Shown piece by piece: positions 58,129 through 64,000 of a DNA stretch of 64,000 nt (position 1 is the stretch's first letter; the number at the start of each line of letters is the position of its first letter). A program made the translations under genes and the position numbers. The DNA is taken from assembly GCA_963791635.1 (NCBI GenBank), contig CAWBTC010000007.1, forward strand, positions 1 to 64,000, read 5' to 3'. The stretch is from VFMC01 sp963791635 (lineage in GTDB: Bacteria > Actinomycetota > Acidimicrobiia > Acidimicrobiales > Ilumatobacteraceae). The notes below the pieces were generated by a model. The model ran no database searches and had not been told where the DNA came from. It saw only the letters and a program-made list of their open reading frames with translations.

Positions 58129-59820
58129 ATGCACGTCCGCGACACTGCACATCTCACGCATGACGACTGGTGGCGCAGCGCCGTCATCTACCAGGTCTAC
58201 ATCCGCAGCTTTGCCGACGCCGACGGTGATGGCCTCGGCGACATCTCGGGGCTGCGGTCGAAGCTCGACCATCTGGAGACGCTCGGCGTCGATGCGATCT
58301 GGATCAACCCGTGGTACCCGTCCCCGTTCGCCGATGCCGGTTACGACGTGAGCGACTACCGCGCAATCGAGCCCCGCTTCGGCACCCTCGACGATGCGGT
58401 GGCGCTCATCGCAGCGGCTCACGATCGTGGCATACGAGTGGTGCTCGACATCGTTCCGAACCACACCTCCGACCAGCACGTCTGGTTCCGGCAGGCGATC
58501 GCGGCCGGTCCCGGCTCGCCGGACCGGGAGCGCTACATCTTCCGCGACGGCAGAGGGCCGAACGGCGACGAGCGTCCGAACGACTGGGACAGCTGCTTCG
58601 GCGGTCCGGCGTGGACGCGGATCACCGAGGCCGACGGCACACCCGGCCCGTGGTACCTGCACCTGTTCGCACCCGAGCAACCCGACCTCAACTGGCACCA
58701 CCCCGACGTGCGCTCGGACTTCGAAGACACGCTCCGGTTCTGGTTCGATCGAGGGGCGGACGGGTTCCGCATCGACGTGGCCCACTCGCTCGTGAAGGAG
58801 GACGGTCTGCCCGATGTCGGCGAGCGGACCTGGGCGAACCTGCCCTTCCCGATGCAGTCGATCCCCGGTGTGCACCAGACCGATCACCCGCATTGGGACC
58901 GCGACGAGGTGCACGACATCTACCGGTCGTGGCGCGCGATCGCCGACTCCTACGACCCGCCGCGCATCTTCGTCGCCGAGGCGTGGGTGCCCGACCCGGC
59001 CCGGACCGTGCGATACCTCCGTGCCGATGAGCTGCACACCGCGTTCAACTTCGACTTCCTGCGCTGCAAGTGGATCGCTGCCGAGCTGCGTCTTGTCATC
59101 GACGACACGTTGCGCGAGCACCGGGCGGTCGGTGCTCCGGCCACGTGGGTGCTGTCGAACCACGACGTCGCTCGACAAGTGTCCCGGTACGCCCGCCCAC
59201 AGGACACCGGGGTCCATGGCCACCACCTGCGCGACCTGGACGGCGAGCTCGATCTCGCCATCGGCCGGCGACGTGCTCGTGCCGCGGCGCTGTTGATGCT
59301 TGCGCTGCCCGGTTCCGCGTACGTCTATCAAGGCGAGGAGCTCGGCCTCCCTGAGGTCGAAGACGTCCCCGAGGAATCGCTGCAGGACCCCACGTGGGAG
59401 CGCAGCGGACACACCGATCGCGGGCGTGACGGGTGTCGCGTCCCGCTGCCGTGGACGACGTCGCTGCCCACGTTCGGCTTCGGCCCGGAGGCGGGCGAGC
59501 CGGCGTGGCTGCCTCAGCCGACCTGGTTCGCTGGCTGTGCAGCGTCGAAACAAGATGGCGTCGACGGGTCGATGCTCGAGCTCTATCGCACGGCCCTTCA
59601 GCTGCGGCGCACCGAGGCGGCGTTGGGCGACGGTGAGATGGCCTGGTTCGACGTCGAGACCGGCGCACTCGGCTTCACGCGCGAGCCCGACTTCGCGTGC
59701 ATCGTGAACGTATCCGCGCCTGCGGTGTCGGTGCCCGAGGGCTGGACGGTTTTGGTGGCGAGCTCGCCGCTCGAAGCTGGTGCGGTGCCAGCCGACACCG
59801 CAGTCTGGCTCCGCCGCTGA
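58129..59820 (+). CDS. GH13 alpha-glucosidase, second copy
   Basis: A 563-residue GH13 enzyme, similar to its upstream neighbour. Motifs: VYIRSFADADGDGLGDISG, DIVPNHTSD, nucleophile in GADGFRIDVAHSLVK, acid/base in IFVAEAWVPDP, TWVLSNHDVARQVSRY. It begins 15 bases after the first GH13 gene. It likely hydrolyses alpha-1,4 or alpha-1,6 glucosides taken up by the transporter encoded downstream; substrate specificity is not fixed by sequence here. Confidence 0.92.
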   Translation: MHVRDTAHLTHDDWWRSAVIYQVYIRSFADADGDGLGDISGLRSKLDHLETLGVDAIWINPWYPSPFADAGYDVSDYRAIEPRFGTLDDAVALIAAAHDRGIRVVLDIVPNHTSDQHVWFRQAIAAGPGSPDRERYIFRDGRGPNGDERPNDWDSCFGGPAWTRITEADGTPGPWYLHLFAPEQPDLNWHHPDVRSDFEDTLRFWFDRGADGFRIDVAHSLVKEDGLPDVGERTWANLPFPMQSIPGVHQTDHPHWDRDEVHDIYRSWRAIADSYDPPRIFVAEAWVPDPARTVRYLRADELHTAFNFDFLRCKWIAAELRLVIDDTLREHRAVGAPATWVLSNHDVARQVSRYARPQDTGVHGHHLRDLDGELDLAIGRRRARAAALLMLALPGSAYVYQGEELGLPEVEDVPEESLQDPTWERSGHTDRGRDGCRVPLPWTTSLPTFGFGPEAGEPAWLPQPTWFAGCAASKQDGVDGSMLELYRTALQLRRTEAALGDGEMAWFDVETGALGFTREPDFACIVNVSAPAVSVPEGWTVLVASSPLEAGAVPADTAVWLRR

Positions 59821-59879
59821 GTCGGTGTTTGCCGAGCAGCGCTCGACCCTGCTCGGAGCCATGGCTAGAGTCACGGCCC

Positions 59880-61052
59880 ATGGCTGCAGTCGTGTTGGAC
59901 AACGTCAACAAGGTGTACGAGAACGGGTACCACGCGATCCACGATCTGAGCCTTCAGATCGAAGACGGTGAGTTCCTGGTTCTGGTCGGGCCCTCTGGCT
60001 GCGGGAAGTCGACGGCGTTGCGGATGATCGCAGGGTTGGAGACGATCACGAACGGTGAGATGCGGATCGGCGAGAAGGTCGTCAACGATGTCGAGCCGAA
60101 AGACCGCGACATCGCGATGGTGTTCCAGAACTACGCGCTGTATCCGCACATGACCGTGTACGACAACATCGGGTTCGCGCTGAAGCTGGCCAAGGTACCC
60201 AAGGACGAGATCGACAAGCGGGTTCGCAGGGCAGCCGAGACGTTGGAGCTCACGACCTATCTCGATCGCAAGCCTGGCCAGTTGTCCGGTGGCCAGCGTC
60301 AGCGGGTGGCGATGGGGCGCGCGATCGTGCGTCAGCCGGCTGCGTTCTTGATGGACGAGCCGTTGTCGAACCTGGATGCGAAGCTGCGCGTGCAGATGCG
60401 CGCCGAGATCGCAGGCCTGCAGCGCAGTCTCGGTGTGACGACGTTCTACGTGACTCACGATCAGGTCGAGGCGATGACGATGGGTGATCGGGTCGCGGTG
60501 ATCAAGGACGGCTATCTGCAGCAGGTCGATTCGCCGCAGAACCTGTATGACCGGCCGGCCAACGTGTTCGTCGCGGCGTTCATCGGCTCGCCGTCGATGA
60601 ACCTGTACGACGCGACGATCAGCATCGACGGCGACGGCGGCTCGATCGCGCTCGGATCGCAGACGTTGACCCTGGCACCGGAGTCGCTCGCCGCTCGTCC
60701 GGCCTTGCGTGGATACAGCGGCAAGCAGGTGGTCCTCGGGATCCGCCCGGAGGACTTCGAAGACCTTGCGATGGCCAACGGTGTTCGCGACGGCGCCGTG
60801 GTCCGGGGAACGATCCGACTGCTCGAGGCCTTGGGTTCCGAGATCATGGTGCACTTCGACCTCGGCGCAGGACGGGTCGAGTCCGGCGACCCTGATGCGG
60901 TCGCCGATTCCGGCGCTCCAGGCGCCGCGAACGCAGTGGGTCGTTTCCACCCGCGCTCGCGAGTGCGCACCGGCGAGACGACAGACGTGGCGGTCGCGAT
61001 CGAGAACCTGCACTTCTTCGACCGCGACACCCGTCTGGCCATCTGGGAGTGA
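59880..61052 (+). CDS. sugar ABC transporter ATPase (MalK/UgpC type)
   Basis: A 390-residue ATPase. Walker A is VLVGPSGCGKSTALRM, Q-loop MVFQNYALYPHMTV, signature LSGGQRQRVAMGRAI, Walker B AAFLMDEPLSNLDAKLR and the H-loop FYVTHDQVEAMT. The C-terminal TOBE/regulatory region (VVLGIRPEDFEDL, RLLEALGSEIMVHFDL) is of MalK type. It powers uptake of sugars with the permeases and binding protein downstream. Confidence 0.95.
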   Translation: MAAVVLDNVNKVYENGYHAIHDLSLQIEDGEFLVLVGPSGCGKSTALRMIAGLETITNGEMRIGEKVVNDVEPKDRDIAMVFQNYALYPHMTVYDNIGFALKLAKVPKDEIDKRVRRAAETLELTTYLDRKPGQLSGGQRQRVAMGRAIVRQPAAFLMDEPLSNLDAKLRVQMRAEIAGLQRSLGVTTFYVTHDQVEAMTMGDRVAVIKDGYLQQVDSPQNLYDRPANVFVAAFIGSPSMNLYDATISIDGDGGSIALGSQTLTLAPESLAARPALRGYSGKQVVLGIRPEDFEDLAMANGVRDGAVVRGTIRLLEALGSEIMVHFDLGAGRVESGDPDAVADSGAPGAANAVGRFHPRSRVRTGETTDVAVAIENLHFFDRDTRLAIWE

Positions 61053-61108
61053 CCCAGTGGGGGGCCTTGGTCCCTTTCGTCATGGCGCCGATCGTGCTAC
61101 GTTTGCCG

Positions 61109-61143
61109 TTGGAACACGTTTCATGAAGTTCCACGTGTTTCCA
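61109..61143. promoter_or_regulatory. candidate operator upstream of the binding-protein gene
   Basis: GGAACACG (61111-61118) and CGTGTTTCC (61134-61142) form an imperfect inverted repeat around TTTCATGAAGTTCCA, which holds a further TTCATGAA palindrome. It lies about 52 bases before the lipoprotein start. It may be a LacI-type operator for the transport genes. Confidence 0.5.
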
Positions 61144-61193
61144 TGATCCGGGATCGGGCATCCGCCCGACACTTCTCCGAGGGGGAGAACCAT

Positions 61194-62570
61194 ATGCATG
61201 CAACCAAGCGCGTCGTAGGTGCGCTCATGGTCGCCGGCTTGCTGTTCGCAGCATGCGGTGACGATGAGGAGTCCACGACCGAGGCAACCGAGGCGCCTGC
61301 GGGCTCCGATGCACCTGCGGGTGGCGAGAGCCTGCTCAACGGTGAGATCCCGTGCAACCAGCAGTACGCCGGCAAGACGGTGACGCTCATGTCGCCGGTC
61401 CGCAACGACGAGAACAGCCCCGACACGATCGAGGCCTTCGTCGCCGGGTACGACCCGCTCAAGGAATGCACCGGTGTCACGATCGAGTTCCAGGGCGGCG
61501 CCGAGTTCGAGACCGAGATCAACGTGCGACTCGAGGGCGGCAACCCACCCGACGTGATCGATTACCCGCAGCCCGGTCTGATGAGGAGCCACATCGAAAA
61601 GGGCTACCTGGCCAAGCTTCCCGCAGATGTGGCAGCCCACGTGACCAAGGACTTCGCAGCCGGCTGGGACGTCTACGCCTCGAGCGCCGACGGCACCATC
61701 TACGGTCTGCCCGGTCGCTCGAGCGTCAAGTCGATGGTCTGGTACAGCCCGAAGATGTTCACCGACGGCGGGTACACGATCCCGACCACCCTCGAGGAAC
61801 TGACGACGCTGTCCGACAAGATCGCCGCCGACGGTGGCACCCCGTGGTGCATCGGGGCCGAGTCCGGTGTTGCCACCGGCTGGGTGCTCACCGACTGGAT
61901 CGAGGACTTCATGATGCGGATCAACGGCGGTGAGGTCTACGACCAGTGGGTCAACCACGAGATCCCGTTCAACGATCCGAAGGTCGTCGAGGCCATCGAT
62001 GCCGTCGGCGCGATCGTCAAGAACCCTGACTACCTCGGTGGCGAGACCCTGGTGAAGGCGATCCCGACCACCAAGTTCCAAGACGGTGGTCTCCCGATCC
62101 TCACCGGTGATTGCTTCATGCACCGCCAGGCGAGCTTCTACGTGGGCAACTGGGGCGACGCCAAGGTCGCTGCTGACGGCGACATCTGGTTCTTCTACCT
62201 GCCGAGCCCCGCCGACGGCCCGAAGTACGTGCTGGGCGCCGGCGACATCTACGCAGCAGCCACCGACAAGCCCGAGAGCTTCGACGTGGTTCGCTACACC
62301 GGCTCTGCCGAGTACCAGCTCGCGCTGGCCAACTCGCGCAACGAGCTCGGCCCGAACCTCAACCTCGACCTGAACAAGATCGAGGACCCGTTCCTCAAGG
62401 CCGTGGCCGAGCTGAACGCAAGTGCAGAAGTGTTCCGTTTCGACGGCTCCGACCTGATGCCCGGCGCCGTCGGCGCCGGTACCTTCTGGACGGAGATCAC
62501 GGCGTGGGTGATCGGTGGCGACACCAAGTCCCTCGTCGACAACGTCGAGAAGAGCTGGGCCGCTCTCTGA
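61194..62570 (+). CDS. ABC sugar-binding lipoprotein
   Basis: A 458-residue extracellular solute-binding protein (family 1). The signal peptide has a lipobox at the end of ALMVAGLLFAACGDD, so it is anchored by lipid at Cys22. A linker of Glu/Thr/Ala follows. Conserved parts include YPQPGLMRSHIEKGYLAKLP, VWYSPKMF, LSDKIAADGGTPWC and the C-terminal FWTEITAWVIGG. It delivers an oligosaccharide to the permeases. The GAGGGGGAG ribosome site fixes the start. Confidence 0.93.
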   Translation: MHATKRVVGALMVAGLLFAACGDDEESTTEATEAPAGSDAPAGGESLLNGEIPCNQQYAGKTVTLMSPVRNDENSPDTIEAFVAGYDPLKECTGVTIEFQGGAEFETEINVRLEGGNPPDVIDYPQPGLMRSHIEKGYLAKLPADVAAHVTKDFAAGWDVYASSADGTIYGLPGRSSVKSMVWYSPKMFTDGGYTIPTTLEELTTLSDKIAADGGTPWCIGAESGVATGWVLTDWIEDFMMRINGGEVYDQWVNHEIPFNDPKVVEAIDAVGAIVKNPDYLGGETLVKAIPTTKFQDGGLPILTGDCFMHRQASFYVGNWGDAKVAADGDIWFFYLPSPADGPKYVLGAGDIYAAATDKPESFDVVRYTGSAEYQLALANSRNELGPNLNLDLNKIEDPFLKAVAELNASAEVFRFDGSDLMPGAVGAGTFWTEITAWVIGGDTKSLVDNVEKSWAAL

Positions 62571-62591
62571 TCGGCAACATGATGTAAGCAT

Positions 62592-62624
62592 GAGGGGGTC
62601 GAGGCGCGTGGCCTCGACCCCCTC
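62592..62624 (+). terminator. stem-loop between binding-protein and permease genes
   Basis: GAGGGGGTCGAGGC pairs perfectly with GCCTCGACCCCCTC (14 base pairs) around GCGTG. It lies 21 bases after the binding-protein stop and 89 before the permease. Such stems often stop part of the transcripts and protect the binding-protein message, giving more binding protein than permease. Confidence 0.75.
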
Positions 62625-62712
62625 GCTTGCAGCAGGTGTGAAGTCAGGTACGTCAATAACACGACAACGTCGAGCTCTGGGGAGCTCTGACGAGCTGAGT
62701 GAAGGGGGACTC

Positions 62713-63738
62713 ATGGGTGACGTGATCAGCGCGCTGGTCTTCGTGAGCGTTGCGATCGGCTCACTGCTGGCGCTGCTCGGAGGCCTGTACTGGCTGGCGA
62801 GCAAACTGCCGAAGAAGTGGCAGGAGGGCACGAGGTCGTGGGTCTTCATCTTCCCGGCGATGGTCGCAATGATCATCGGACTGCTCATTCCCGCGATCCG
62901 CACCCTGTACCTGAGCCTGCTCGACGACAACGGTAAGGATTTCGTCGGGTTGGCCAACTTCAAGGACATCTTCACCACCCAGGGCACGCGACTCACCGTG
63001 TTCAACAGCGTGGCCTGGGTCTTCGCCGGCACGATCGTCACCGTCGCGGTCGGACTCGCGGTGGCCCGATTCGCCGACGGCATGCGAGCCGAGAAGGCAG
63101 CCAAGTCGGCGATCTTCATCCCGGGTGCGATCTCACTGGTCGGCGCCGGCGTGATCTGGGGCTTCGTCTACTCCGGTCCGCCGTTCAAGGTCGGTTTGCT
63201 CAACCGACTTGCCGACACCATCCCCGGTGTGCCGGAGAGCATGGGCGGCAGCGGTGATCGGCTGTGGCTGCTCGAGCGGGGCATCGGCGGAGTCGATCCG
63301 CCTGAATCATTGCCCGGATTCAACACCTTCCTCCTGATCATCATCTTCATCTGGGCGTCGGCGGGCTTCGCAACGGTGGTGTTCTCGGCGGCGATCAAGG
63401 GCGTGCCGGATTCGCTGATCGAAGCGGCCAAGGTGGACGGCGCCACCGATCGGCAGGCGTTCTACAAGGTCACCCTGCCGTACATCCGGGCCACGATCGT
63501 CACGGTCGCCACCACGACCACGATCGGCGGGTTGAAGGCATTCGACATCGTGAATGCCACGACGGGCGGGCGGTTCGGCACCAGCACGATCGCCAACGAG
63601 TTCTACGTCACCAAGTTCGTGCAGGGCCGCAATGGTCTCGGCTCGGCGCTGGCGGTCATCATCTTCATCCTGGTGGTGCCCGTCGTGGTGATGAATCGAC
63701 GGTCCCAACGGCGAGCAGAGGAGATGATGGGCGCATGA
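62713..63738 (+). CDS. ABC sugar permease (MalF type)
   Basis: A 341-residue permease with at least six membrane spans (5-30, 44-65, 98-122, 138-160, 205-235 and 300-320). The EAA loop IEAAKVDGATDRQAFYKVTLPYIRATIV is where the ATPase docks. An unusual extra N-terminal span precedes RSWVFIFPAMVAMIIGLLIP. The stop overlaps the next gene by 4 bases. Confidence 0.92.
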   Translation: MGDVISALVFVSVAIGSLLALLGGLYWLASKLPKKWQEGTRSWVFIFPAMVAMIIGLLIPAIRTLYLSLLDDNGKDFVGLANFKDIFTTQGTRLTVFNSVAWVFAGTIVTVAVGLAVARFADGMRAEKAAKSAIFIPGAISLVGAGVIWGFVYSGPPFKVGLLNRLADTIPGVPESMGGSGDRLWLLERGIGGVDPPESLPGFNTFLLIIIFIWASAGFATVVFSAAIKGVPDSLIEAAKVDGATDRQAFYKVTLPYIRATIVTVATTTTIGGLKAFDIVNATTGGRFGTSTIANEFYVTKFVQGRNGLGSALAVIIFILVVPVVVMNRRSQRRAEEMMGA

Positions 63739-64000
63739 GTGCGATCGGATCAGTCCAGGCTGCGCCATCAGTGGTGACGGACGAGGTGAGGAAGCGCCGG
63801 TTCCGCGAGCCGATCGGCAGGTCGACCAGCGCAACACTGAGCAGTCGCCCGGGACGCATCCTGGTCTATGCGTTGATGTTCCTGTGGACCTTGCCGACGT
63901 TCGGCATCCTCGTGTCGTCGTTCCGACCAGAGATCGATGTCAAGACGTCAGGGTGGTGGAACTGGTTCACCAACCCCAGCGTCACACTGGAGAACTATCG
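63735..64000 (+). CDS. ABC sugar permease (MalG type), cut by window end
   Basis: It starts inside the stop of the first permease (ATGA). The visible 88 residues give a basic N terminus with SSRPGRILVYALMFLWTLPTFGILVSSFRPEIDVKTSGWW, the first span and the loop of MalG-type permeases. The rest lies beyond the window. Confidence 0.88.
   Translation, partial: MSAIGSVQAAPSVVTDEVRKRRFREPIGRSTSATLSSRPGRILVYALMFLWTLPTFGILVSSFRPEIDVKTSGWWNWFTNPSVTLENY

Overview
The window holds two kinds of DNA. Bases 1 to about 2,780 carry the 3' part of a uvrA gene, a DUF4258 gene pair and a small membrane-anchored hypothetical protein, all in a style that suggests a proteobacterium. From about 2.8 kb to the end the sequence is high in GC and encodes actinobacterial families: PIN-PhoH, a TIGR03084 protein, the F420 enzyme FbiD/CofC, ImuA'/ImuB behind an actinobacterial-type SOS box, and a CarH-like B12 regulator. 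I infer an actinobacterium of the Acidimicrobiia (Ilumatobacter-like). The junction near 2.8 kb may be a chimeric join.

Between 2.8 and 10.7 kb almost every gene is split over several frames although its protein motifs survive. This looks like uncorrected indels near a contig end. Further on, frame breaks are rare (selD, map, the first GH13 gene). Four loci look genuinely eroded: a gpsA 3' remnant, a truncated ECF sigma factor, a cyclase-LuxR regulator lacking its ATPase, and an alpha/beta hydrolase lacking its middle.

Layout. 3.0-8.8 kb: PhoH2, a carboxymuconolactone decarboxylase-like protein, a HIT protein, HU with a separate PAKKA-repeat protein, a TIGR03084 protein, a PIG-L deacetylase and FbiD. 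9-13.6 kb: an unknown protein, a C69/secernin-like peptidase, and a reverse-strand set of ADH, FMN reductase and MOSC protein. 13.8-19 kb: SelD, RNase HII, an amine oxidase, an M20 amidohydrolase and a CinA-like protein. 19.1-26.8 kb: methionine aminopeptidase with a SEC-C zinc motif, an orphan form II CoxL-like subunit, an AbrB/PIN toxin-antitoxin pair, the two decayed genes and another amine oxidase. 27-31.4 kb: a membrane protein, the transsulfuration pair CBS and CGS, and an EcsC protein.

31.6-38.8 kb: a tightly coupled five-gene cassette encoding a SWIM zinc-finger protein, DUF5691, a MoxR AAA+ ATPase, DUF5682 and a VWA protein. It is the most system-like uncharacterised unit here. 38.9-46.6 kb: a DEAD-box helicase, a secreted beta-helix/RTX protein and a large LuxR-type ATPase regulator. 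46.7-51 kb: an Nfu-N-like protein, the CarH-like regulator and the SOS-regulated mutagenesis genes imuA'-imuB. 51-55.2 kb: an OmpR-type regulator, a NUDIX-GNAT fusion and two PH-domain membrane proteins. 55.3-64 kb: an alpha-glucoside uptake and breakdown locus (LacI regulator, two GH13 enzymes, ABC ATPase, binding lipoprotein, two permeases, the last cut by the window end).

Short repeats are conspicuous. A GATGAGAGATGAG palindromic element sits over gene ends at 22.6 and 38.8 kb, and GC-rich tandem repeats occur between and inside genes. I saw no tRNA, rRNA, CRISPR array, insertion sequence or prophage.
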